64,000 bases of DNA, taken from positions 15,121,501 through 15,185,500 of the forward strand of contig OX621242.1 in the NCBI GenBank assembly GCA_951640165.1, in the 5' to 3' direction. Shown here in pieces: positions 23,509-33,128 of the stretch. The first letter of the stretch is position 1, and each line of letters begins with the position of its first letter. Origin of the DNA: Pseudoips prasinana (taxonomy: Eukaryota; Arthropoda; Insecta; Lepidoptera; Nolidae). Made by a program: the position numbers and the translations under genes. The notes beneath the pieces are model-generated. The model saw only the letters and a program-made list of their open reading frames with translations. It was not told where the DNA came from and ran no database searches.

Positions 23509-24430
23509 TACCTCGGTAAAATTCTACACCTTGCATCCTTTCCTGTTGACAGGATGAAAGTGATAAATCGAGTAAAATAGTTTAAGGTATAGTAAGAATT
23601 TTTAAACATTACATTACCTATAGAAGTTTTTATAATTCGATACAGAAAGTGTATGCTGGTTACCCGCTTTCTTTAAGTTGCTCTATACACCTTGTATTAG
23701 CTTCTGATTGACTTAGAGTCGGGCATAGTTCCAAATGTCATGAGAATAATGTGAATCACCCTGTATCCAGACTTGAATCAGTTGTATTGTATAATAATTT
23801 AAATTTATTTTAAATTTTCTATTCATGCAGCCCAGATACTTACACAACGAAGATTGCAAACAAGTATGTAGCCGCCTGATAGTGATACCGATGGTTTTAT
23901 CGAATCCTGTGGTTCCTTACTAATTAAAAAAATTCTATACTAAAGAAATGAATATATTTATAAGATTCCAGGCTAAAACTTCCTGCAACCACTAGAAGAA
24001 AAATTCGACAGTAATACTAAGTACCCATTACAGTAATACATTGAATCGACATACCGGCAGTAGTACATTGAACACGTAGTTTTTATATTATTGTAATAAC
24101 TCTCTTAATTACACTACTTATGGCAGTTCGTAAACATTATAATAAAATAAATAATTAACTAAATCTAATGCTAACATACAGCGGTTGTGGAATACAAACA
24201 TAGGGGCATGGTTCATGAAAATGAAGATTTTGACTTCTTCAACATTTCTTTGGCTTTCACCTATATCTTCTATCAGAAACAGTATATATTTTTGTAGATG
24301 TTGTTGGTATTGTATAAAACATAATATTTCGACCCCATAATTATTTAGTGATAAAAACTAAGTTTTAAACTCTTCTGAACCGATATAATTACTTTTCACT
24401 ATTTGTTATGTTCAATAAATCAGTGAAATT
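23509..24430. other. Region downstream of the secreted-protein gene
   Basis: This should hold the 3' untranslated part of the minus-strand gene ending at 24431. I did not find a convincing polyadenylation signal, and no other gene is seen. Confidence 0.5.
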
Positions 24431-26137
24431 TTATATTAGTGGTCTTACATGTCTTCGGCTATCAAAAGGTAGCCGGTTTGAAACATTATTATTTACTCCA
24501 TGGTTTAGTGATAATACTTTTGATACAATGTTTAAATCTTCTTGGTTTCTACCGTTTAACCCATTTTGTACCAATAATTGCTTCAATTCCGTGTCGACGT
24601 ATTGATTCTGGCCATGGAAAGGAAAAAAACGACTAGATTGAATAGGATTAAAGGTATTAAAAGCGTTAAAATTTTGATTATGGTTGAATCCTAAATTGTC
24701 AACACCACTTTCGTGTCGGAAGACGCGATGTTTCTGTTGGCCAAATTGCTCAACATTGGCATTTGACCTCACTTGATTGTAGTTAAGTCCTTGTTGGAAA
24801 TTTGAGGTAAGACTGGGTTGAAGAAAATTAGTTATACCTTGTGGCAAATGATTTTCCTGCAACGGAAACTGTTCGGACTGCTGACTGCGTAAGTGAACTA
24901 GAAAATCAACAGCCTCGCGATTTGGTAACTGTTGTTGATTAGCGACAGTATTAGTCGATTCCAATGGAACACTTTGCTGAATCTGAACCTGAGGGTTCGA
25001 TCTGAAAGGCGTGTTTTGATTTATGAATTGGTTCTGTGGAATATTTTTCTGAATTTGAAAATTATTTACAGAGCCTTGAGCTTGAAACTTTTGTGTATTG
25101 CTCAGAAGTTGTTGTTGGCGCTGAGCTTCTTTTTGTTGTAACAGATATTGCTGTTTTCGTAGAAGCTCCTCTTGTTGTTTCTGTTGTTGTTGTAACAATC
25201 GAAGTTGCTCCTCGAGAATTCTTTGTTTTTCTTCAAGTTGTCTCTGTAATACCAACTGTTGATTAATAAAATCATTTTGTGGGTTTATGCTCAAGCTAGG
25301 TATTATTTGTCCTAATGATTGCGATGGTCCTCCAACTGCAAAATTTGGAGCGGGTGATGGCGCAGGTCTCAGGAAGTTCTGGGCATTTGTTTGTTGAAAA
25401 ATCGGTATAACCTTTTTTGGTAATCCTTGTGAATCTTGCTGCACAGTAAAAGCAGCTACTAAAGGAGCCTGGTATACCTGAACATCTCGTTTATCTACTT
25501 CTTCTATATTTTCTCCGTCACCGTTATGAGTTGGTCTCGGAGTGGTTGTCGTTGTTGTTGTTGTAGTAGTCGTTGTCGTCGTGGTAGATGTTCTGAAAAT
25601 AGGTTTCTTCACGACACTGTTCTCTGTGCTAGATTTTGAGGAGCTAGGAATGCTTCTAGTTTGTTGGACATTTACTCCACTTTCTCTATTCTGAAATATT
25701 TCTGGGAATGGTGATAAAGTTGGTAGAGTGGCTGTAACTTGATTTTCAACATTTCCTATGGTAGAACTTAATATAGATATGTTGTTATCGAGAGTAGTAG
25801 GTAAATTGGTATTATTATCAAAAGCTGACTGCCCATTAACTACAAATGAGTGTATTTGGATACCATCGGTTGCAGTTTGTGTCTCTGTAGCATCATCGCC
25901 AGTTGAATAAGTTTCACTATCATATCCCGTTGTTCCGTCAGTAGAGTCGACGGCAGTCGTCACGTTATCACCTTCTTCCAGTTCACTCAGAGCTTTGAGT
26001 AAAGCTTTTCTAATGTATGGATCTAGCCTCACAGACGGTTTTGGTTCTATAGCGTTTATCTTGTCATTGTAAACGTCTGTGGTGGTATCTTCCGCCAGAC
26101 AAGAAGACACTAGGCAAAATATCACCACCGCCAACAT
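24431..26137 (-). CDS. Secreted Thr/Gln-rich low-complexity protein (main exon)
   Basis: Function is unknown; the features suggest an extracellular, cuticle- or matrix-type protein. From ATG at 26137-26135 it gives 568 residues. Residues 1-15 (MLAVVIFCLVSSCLA) form a signal peptide. Then come an acidic Ser/Thr-rich region (about 16-180) with possible N-glycosylation sites, an uninterrupted Thr run ending PRPT (about 184-203), a short segment QVYQAPLVAAFTVQQDSQGL (about 220-239) that looks conserved rather than low-complexity, a Gln/Glu/Leu stretch likely to be coiled coil (about 291-345), and an Asn/Gln/Phe-rich C-terminus ending RRHVRPLI. The ATG directly follows a good acceptor (TTTGTTTCAG), so an upstream exon exists that I could not find. 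It is untranslated or adds a few codons. The 12 further in-frame codons upstream are intronic by this reading. Confidence 0.8.
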   Translation of the reverse strand: MLAVVIFCLVSSCLAEDTTTDVYNDKINAIEPKPSVRLDPYIRKALLKALSELEEGDNVTTAVDSTDGTTGYDSETYSTGDDATETQTATDGIQIHSFVVNGQSAFDNNTNLPTTLDNNISILSSTIGNVENQVTATLPTLSPFPEIFQNRESGVNVQQTRSIPSSSKSSTENSVVKKPIFRTSTTTTTTTTTTTTTTTPRPTHNGDGENIEEVDKRDVQVYQAPLVAAFTVQQDSQGLPKKVIPIFQQTNAQNFLRPAPSPAPNFAVGGPSQSLGQIIPSLSINPQNDFINQQLVLQRQLEEKQRILEEQLRLLQQQQKQQEELLRKQQYLLQQKEAQRQQQLLSNTQKFQAQGSVNNFQIQKNIPQNQFINQNTPFRSNPQVQIQQSVPLESTNTVANQQQLPNREAVDFLVHLRSQQSEQFPLQENHLPQGITNFLQPSLTSNFQQGLNYNQVRSNANVEQFGQQKHRVFRHESGVDNLGFNHNQNFNAFNTFNPIQSSRFFPFHGQNQYVDTELKQLLVQNGLNGRNQEDLNIVSKVLSLNHGVNNNVSNRLPFDSRRHVRPLI

Positions 26138-26741
26138 CTGAAACAAATGAAAAATGTTTAAATAAACAAACATTTCAAAATAGCGTTATTGACGATTATC
26201 TAAGAAAAAAACGTCAATCCATTAATCTTTGAATTGCCTGAATAACATAATACGTTTTTAATTGTGCCCGATCATTTTCATTACATTGTTTAGAATATAG
26301 ACGTTCTCAAGAAGCATCAAATAGTGTTACAACTCTATGCTCAGTAGATAGATTGACAACGGCCTCGTAATCTCAATACATTGTTACGATAGCTTTGCGC
26401 ATTGATACTTCCACATTTCCATGATCATGTTTTTATTCGGTTCAGTTGCACAGTTTACGTGATATGTGGAACAATAGCTTTTACCACAGCATTTATTGCA
26501 CAACACCAGTAGCGTCATCTGACAGTAACAGATCTAATGTGTTTGTAAACTGTATTGTTCAAATAAATGCAATAGGATGATTTAACAATTAACGATTGTA
26601 TCCCATTCAAGGCCTCCATTTATCATTATTACCTTGGCGACCGTGCTCCGTTCGTTTTTGTTATGACGCGCTAATTGAAATTTTTGGCCACTGATTAGCC
26701 AACTATATTTTACGCCCGAAATTCCTTATTTTGCGAATATA

Positions 26742-26794
26742 GTTAATTACAGTATTTGTGTAATACGGGGGATTACACTAATACTGTAATTAAC
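26742..26794. repeat. 53-bp imperfect hairpin
   Basis: GTTAATTACAGTATTTGTGT pairs with ACACTAATACTGTAATTAAC with a single-base offset; arms about 20 bp around a GGGG-containing loop. Confidence 0.7.
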
Positions 26795-27371
26795 CCTTAA
26801 CGCAAATATTAGGATACAATCATTGATTGCTTGATATGTAATTATTACTTAGAATGTAAATATCATAAGCCCTTACTTAAGTAAGAAATAAGAGCAACTT
26901 ATTTGTAATGGTTACATTAAAGATTTTTTTCTGCATGTGTCTCATACCAATCCTGGCCAGGTATTGGTACCGATTCAACCAAACTGTTAGTGTCGATACT
27001 TAAGAACTTATTAACGGTTACTTAATGTAACGCAATAGTTTTCATGAACGTGACCTAAAAACACACATGTGCCTATTTGCAAACATCTCATCCATCATCA
27101 ATAATCCCTGATTATGAATGGCATGGTTAAAATTCTATTGTTCTATTACGTCGGCGTTGCTATGATGGAAAATACATTTTGCTCTTGGCATAAATCTAGT
27201 GATAAGTATAGAAAATTGAGTTCATTTTAGTCAGTATTTTTTCTTATTTTAATAAATTATATACTTTACCAGTCATCGTTCTATTATTTTTTTTAATTAC
27301 TATGCGCTACTTGGGAGCATTACCATGTAAATGCGTGTAATGCAATTTTAAGTTACGAGTAGCTTACTATT

Positions 27372-27745
27372 TATATTTTTGAAGTGTAAACTTCTTTAGC
27401 GGCGTTGTGCACTTTTTAGGGTGGGTAAAAAATGTTTAACTCGCGTTAGGACACATGACCTGATCGAATATTAGTAAGACGGAGAATCAAAGACTGCCTC
27501 GTATTTTTTTGGAACGAAGTTCCTTATCACGCGTTGCGAAAGGGGGCTAGACGGGAAAAAATAAGACGAAAAGTTACGTTAGTAGGTAAGTACGACACTT
27601 GTTTTTATTACTAAAATTGAGCCTACTAAAATATTATTAACAAATATAATGTAATAGAAACTTAATTCTATTACATTATATTTGTTAATAATATTTTTAT
27701 ACTTCGTTCCATGTGGGTGTCCCTTGACACCTCTCAAGTTTCTTT
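27372..27745 (-). repeat. Interspersed repeat module with embedded 70-bp hairpin
   Basis: GGAACGAAGTTCCTTATCAC, AAAGGGGGCTAGACGG and GTGTCCCTTGACACCTCTCA occur here and, inverted, at about 44535-44850 inside a Helitron. At 27628-27697 a palindrome with arms of about 32 bp (AAAATATTATTAACAAATAT...) interrupts it. The left border has TTTTTGAAGTGTAAACTTCT. Confidence 0.65.
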
Positions 27746-28561
27746 ATTACCCATGCGGTGTTTGTTGTACAATGTTTTTTTATTTATTTATTTGTACCAT
27801 TTATATCATACATTAGTCATCGGTAAACAATCGTTGGTAAACCAAATAAGTAAATAATAAATAATCTAAATACTTAGTCAATTAAATGTATTTTCGTACA
27901 TTCCTTTGTAATACAGGTACTGGATCTTTTGTGCGGGTGTTGTTTTGAAACAAAATAATCATAAAAGTTAATCATATGCATCATAATGAATGACAATGGA
28001 GTGTTGACGTTTTACAGCAAGCTACTTAGAATAAAGTTATGATAATTAAACAACTCTTACTAATGAATGTGTCAATTACACATTTACAGATATACGTTGC
28101 ACCTCTATTAATTTAATTGCCATGTTGTTTCTTTTCTTAACTGTATTTAGCCTGTGGCTTTATCAGTATGAGTATGTAATCAAATTCATCCGCCTACGAC
28201 AGTTGTTTCAACATTCGTCAACTGTCTGTTAAAATTTTAATTGTCGCTGCTTTCTTTCATGGCTATACTCAGTTGTAAAAAAGATAAGCTGAGATAACTC
28301 TTCTTTATACATCAAAATAAAAACAAATAACATAAATTATGTGATAAAGGCGCCTTGTGGACGACCGATTTTAATTAGTAGTGCTTTAAGCGTAACGTTT
28401 TTCGGTAACTCAGCTTCTAACATTTACGCCAACACAAAGAAAACAGTCTACATACTTTCGCGCATATGTACTCGTAGATACAGACTTACCTAGACATCAC
28501 CGAATCACAGCTGATCTGCAAGTCCTGAATATATTGCTTCGACTTTTGTTAGGTATTTTAT

Positions 28562-28740
28562 TTTAATAATAATAATATCTAGGGACAATGTCACACAGAT
28601 CATCCTAGCCCCAAACTAAGCAAAGCTTGTACTATGGGTACCAGGCGACGATATACATACTTATATAGATAGATAAATACTTATATACATAGAAAACATC
28701 CATGACTCAGAAACAAATATTCGTGCTCATCGCACAAATA
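28562..28740 (-). mobile_element. SINE family A, 3' part (split by mariner)
   Basis: The reverse complement of the 5082/6577 SINEs begins at the AATAATAATA tail and continues to CGCACAAATA, where the mariner starts. The SINE resumes after the mariner at 30022 (TTTGCACTTACCGGGATT) and stops at about 30042, before box A, so it was already 5'-truncated. Confidence 0.87.
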
Positions 28741-30019
28741 AACCTATGAAATTGCCGTTTTGTATGAAAAAATTTAAACGAATTTTTTTCATGAATTTTT
28801 TTATTTGTATTAATCGAAGTAATCACCCATGCAATCAATGCATCTTTGCCATCGCAGTGGCAGTTTATTGATGCCCTTCTTAAAAAAATCAGCTGGACGG
28901 GAGGCAACAAATTCTTCAAAGGCATTTTGTACTACCTCTCGGGTATTGAATTTTTTTCCCGCCAAGAAGTTATCCAAATTCTGGAAAAAGTAGTAGTCTG
29001 TAGGCGCAAGGTCTGGTGAGTAGGGCGGATGACGGAGAGCTTCCAACCCCAGTTCTTGCAACTTGGAGACCGTCTGCTGTGCAGTATGAGGTCGCGCGTT
29101 GTCGTGCAGGAGCAGCGGAGACGAGCGATTGACCAATGCTGGTTGGAGATGCGCCAGCTTCTCCATCATTGTGCTCAGTTCTTCACAGTACACATCTGCA
29201 GTAATGCTCACCCCGTTTGGTAAGAAGCTGTGATGAATCACACCGGCGCTAGACCACCAAACAGTGACCATCACTTTTCTAGGGGTAAGTTTTCGTTTAG
29301 GGCATTGTTTAGGTGCTGAACCAGGATCCAACCAACTTGCTGAGCGCTTGCGGTTATCAAACAGAATCCATTTTTCATCGCAGGTAACAATGCGGTTCAA
29401 AATTCCTTCATTTGTGTGTCTGTTGAGCAGTGCAAGGCACGTCTCGACGCGTACTTCGCGCTGGCGATCATTGAGTTCGTGGGGCACCCATTTGTCAAGC
29501 TTTTTTACCTTGCCAATTTGACGCAAATGGACCAATATTGTTTTGACGCTAACGTCGAAAGCTGCTGCTAATTCAGCCGTAGATTGTGTATCATCAGCTT
29601 CCACAACCGCCTTTAATTCGTCATTGTCGACCAAAGTCTTCGGACGACCGCGAGGTTCATTTTTCAGGTCGAAATTTCCAGAACGGAAGCGAGCAAACCA
29701 ATAACAGGTGGTGCGTTGGTTTGTAGTGTTAGCTCCGTAAACGTCGTTGATGTTGCGTGCCGCTTGTGCCGCGTTGCTGCCACGACGGTACTCATATTCC
29801 ATAATTACTCGAATTTTTAACGTATCCATGATGACGAAAAAGATTGAAATGCGATGAAAATGTAACACTAATCAATAAAGAAATGACTACTTTTGGAAAA
29901 AAGAATCCATGTTTTTAAAATAAAATTAATTTGAAATTAGAATTCTTAGCCAAACAAAAATTATTTTGATTTGAAATGGCCAGTACTGCAGAACGGCAAT
30001 TTCATAGGTAAAGACCTAA
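28741..30019 (-). mobile_element. mariner transposon in a SINE, TA target duplication
   Basis: The element is 1,279 bp. The right end, read on the minus strand, is TTAGGTCTTTACCTATGAAA, followed by TTGCCG. The left end keeps ACCTATGAAATTGCCG but lacks about nine terminal bases. TA flanks both ends (28739-28740 and 30020-30021), and removing the element restores the SINE sequence CAAATATTTGCAC. It encodes an uninterrupted transposase. Confidence 0.9.
28810..29829 (-). CDS. mariner DD34D transposase, open frame
   Basis: The enzyme would cut the element out and insert it at TA sites. From the ATG at 29829-29827 it gives 339 residues, near the usual 345. The start MDTLKIRVIMEYEYRRGSNA matches the N-terminal helix-turn-helix region of the cecropia/irritans type. 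GRPKTLVDND follows near residue 61. WVPHEL (114-119) is the linker motif. The catalytic triad is D151 (TCDEKW), D243 (LLHDNARPH) and D278 (YSPDLAPTDYYFF), with 34 residues between the last two. It ends at CMGDYFD, as family members do. No stop or shift was seen. An in-frame ATG lies 13 codons upstream, but family length favours the chosen start. One TIR is damaged, so the copy may be immobile even if the enzyme is active. Confidence 0.92.
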   Translation of the reverse strand: MDTLKIRVIMEYEYRRGSNAAQAARNINDVYGANTTNQRTTCYWFARFRSGNFDLKNEPRGRPKTLVDNDELKAVVEADDTQSTAELAAAFDVSVKTILVHLRQIGKVKKLDKWVPHELNDRQREVRVETCLALLNRHTNEGILNRIVTCDEKWILFDNRKRSASWLDPGSAPKQCPKRKLTPRKVMVTVWWSSAGVIHHSFLPNGVSITADVYCEELSTMMEKLAHLQPALVNRSSPLLLHDNARPHTAQQTVSKLQELGLEALRHPPYSPDLAPTDYYFFQNLDNFLAGKKFNTREVVQNAFEEFVASRPADFFKKGINKLPLRWQRCIDCMGDYFD

Positions 30020-30043
30020 TATTTGCACTTACCGGGATTTATA

Positions 30044-31914
30044 GAAACGTACACGTTTGCCCATACACTGTCTAATGTTTTTAAACAGATTTTTCGTTTT
30101 GAGCCCCACGGTCTTCTGTCGAAGACATTCATACGAACATTGTTGTTGCCATGTTATAAAGGTATAATGAATATATAGTAAACAATTATGTCTGTATGAT
30201 TTTCTTCTATAAAAAACCATGACGTTCATTACGTTAAATATCTATTATGTTTTGTCAACAACTCATACCGTTAATGGGCGCATTGTAAAGTAATTTATTT
30301 TTAAGTTATTATAATTAATGTAAATTGTTACTCCACGAAGTGATTATTGTAATCTTTGGGAAATAAAGAAGTTCTAACCGTTAAATCAGGCATCAACTAA
30401 AATCCTAAAAACAATATAATAGTACAATTTCTTATATGCTAGGTCACGTAAAAACAAAAAATGTCTTCCACTATTTTGTCAGCTATAATTTAAAACTATG
30501 TGATGCTACTGTGGCTTTGCAGAGCTGTAATTACCCATCTACAGTTATCATGAGCTTCTTCAGTAGATCTCTATCACTTTCCAGCCAATTACGCGTAGGG
30601 TCAGTGCAGGTTTCGGAACACGAGTTATCTATAATAGTTGTCATTTCTAGTCGTATTTAACGTGAATTTAAATGCTATTACTTATGTTATATAGATACTG
30701 AGTTACCGTAAAATTAGTAGGTAAGTTATATTATCTTTTAAATATTTAAATTTTAGAAATCAAAATAATTAACATTTGTTTATAGTACAATATATATAGT
30801 TAATGTTTTATAACATTTCAGAGTTTGGTATAGGCACTTTAAAATCTAAAGACCTATCCAACAACTAAGATTATTAATAATGAAATAGCGTAAATTAGTT
30901 TTATATAATATCTAAAAATGTTCTTTGTGCCAAGTTTAATGTTTATAATGTGAATTCATGTTTAAGATAAGGCTATGTTTAAGACAAGGAATTTAATGAG
31001 GATGTTGTCTAAGTAAAAAATAAAAGACTTTATTCAGTGAGTTTAAATGACAGTTGGCACAGTAAGTGTACAATAGGTTATCTAATAGAAGTTAAGAAAA
31101 ATAAACTAAAGTAATTATCCCATCTGGCTTAAGGTTATGTAAGTATAATATGACCAAAGGTCACCTCTTGATTCGTCTTACTTAAATTGGCCATTTTTCT
31201 TAATTTAATTTACGACACTGATGGGCATATAAGTAATCATTCTGGTGGAATTCGCCGCCGGCCACTTGTTGCAAAACTCATGAGGCCGAATCACAGCTTT
31301 CACTGACCATAAGTCACAGCTATAGCAAACTCCCGGCAGATGTAAATAAAAATCAATGTCTTAGTCTTAGGGCGTCTGCACAATGGAAGTTAAAATAGCC
31401 AAAGAATAAATCTAAAACCCGACAGCTGAAATGATAAAAACTGGTAAAATACAATAGACAAAGTAGTTTAGTATTCAGAAGCCGCAATTGTAATTATTCT
31501 TAACAGTAGTCTTTGACTAATGTTGACGCTGCGCTGTTTTTACTGTGTTGTATTTTGATTGGTCTCTGCTGTTTGGTACTTATTTATACTTATTTTTAAT
31601 TAATATCGTTATTATAGTAGACAATAAATAAGTAATTGTATTTATATTATAGTTTAGCTACAGGCACAGAAATTAAACTCAAGTTTACTTCTAAAATTTA
31701 CTATATTGAGCTTATAATGAGGTATTATTAAGTAAATATGACTATCATAATGTTGATCGCATCAAATATATCCTTTTTTACTATATATTATTACGATTAC
31801 TGGTCTAAGCAAACCATAATCCTGTTTTTTCGTAGTCTGGTAAGAGAGTTGAGTACCCAATGTAATATACATATAGCAGCTAGGTGTCTAAAAGTTAAAC
31901 ATAACTTGTCAGCC
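30044..31914. other. Intergenic DNA, nothing recognised
   Basis: AT-rich; short frames only. No repeat pair or splice-linked exon could be supported. Confidence 0.5.
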
Positions 31915-32092
31915 AAATTACGACAACTGCTGAACAAAAGCCTCCCCGTAGAATGGAGGAATATGCCGTAATCGATGCGCATGGCAGACGCGTTGGCAAT
32001 CGCAGTTTGATGGTCATAGTTCACAGAAAAATGCTGCTGCCCGTTCTCTGCTAGGTATTCCCTCGGGACGATTTCTACACCCCCCACAGGAT
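31915..32092 (-). repeat. 'GCTGGACAAAGGCC'-type repeat copy
   Basis: The minus strand reads GTAGAAATCGTCCCGAGGGA, then GAGAACGGGCAGCAG, TGACCATCAAACTGCGATTG and GGAATGAGG-like text with GGGAGGCTTTTGTTCAGCAG. It is the same family as 40250, 41575, 55912/58578 and 47895. This copy gives the uninterrupted sequence at the point where the MULE inserted in the 55.9 kb copy. Confidence 0.75.
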
Positions 32093-32889
32093 AAGATGTA
32101 TGGTATTAGAGTGCTAATAATAAGTATGAGTGTTATAAGTTAAGTCATGCAATAATTAATTCATATGGGCAACGGTTACCGACAGCTTAATGTTCTCTCC
32201 GAAATATATCGCTGCAAAAACTTATTGTTTGTAGTCTGCTGGTAGCCACGAGCGCACGCGTCTTCGGCAGTGACATAATGCTGATGCGGCACTGACCCGC
32301 ACCCTTATGACGTCAAATATGGTGAGATAACCTATAGAGAAAGTACCACAATAATAACTCTTCGATGGCGATTTCTTGTTATTTATGACTGATGATAAGA
32401 CATACGAATATACGATTGAATACATGTCGCTACGCTTCTGAAATACACGTAACAAGTCCACGAACTTACACATTCCCCACAAATCACTTTCATTTACAAG
32501 TGGAAGATGTTATGGTGGACATTAGTGACGATTGTAGTACCTATTACTTTTACTCGTTCCTTCACAAAATCTGAACTACGAGTACCTTAGATAATGTGCT
32601 TGACCTGGTTGTATGAAACGGAAGTGCTCATTGAATATTTTTGCACTTACCTAAACTGTCCGCCATATGTAAAACGCTCTCCTTTTGAAATGGGCAAAAC
32701 TTTTGAAACACGCTCACTTATTACCTTTATTTATTTAATCGATCCCTAACTTTGTGTCTATTATAGATCATAGATTAATCGATATAAATGTGTATGTTTG
32801 AATATTTGTTACTTAATCACCCATTAACTGTTGAACTGTGGCTACTATTCGGAATGGAGATAGCTTATACTCTTCATTTAAATATAAGT
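32093..32889. other. Intergenic DNA, nothing recognised
   Basis: A somewhat GC-richer part (about 32230-32320) has no motif that I can name; no gene supported. Confidence 0.5.
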
Positions 32890-33128
32890 CTTGTGGTCAG
32901 TGATTCTGACTGCTAAGCCAAAGGTCGTAGGTTCGATCCCAACCAGGACAAATTTTCGAGTGATGAGCATAATTGTTTGTTCTGTATCTGGGTGTAATTT
33001 ATCTATAATACCTATGTATTTATTTAAAAATATAAAAGTATGTTTATCTGTTTTCTGGTAGCCATAGTCCAGGCTCTACCTAGTTTGGAATCCGATGGAA
33101 CTGTGTTAGTTGTCCCAAGATACTTTTA
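32890..33128 (+). mobile_element. tRNA-derived SINE, diverged
   Basis: Box B-like GGTTCGATCCCAACCAGGAC is followed by the shared body (TGAGCATAATTGTTTGTTCT, CATAGTCCAGGCTCTACCTA, TTGTCCCAAGATA). Box A is degraded. Confidence 0.8.

Larger units (their letters stand above)
26138..28561. other. Upstream region of the secreted-protein gene
   Basis: It should contain the missing first exon and promoter of the minus-strand gene; neither could be pinned down. It holds a hairpin (26742-26794) and a repeat block (about 27372-27745), which are described separately. Confidence 0.45.

Noticed and set aside
24932..25266. Plus-strand frames over the secreted-protein gene
   Set aside because: Antisense shadows of Gln-rich codons (poly-Val/Leu/Phe); the minus-strand frame has the signal peptide and acceptor.
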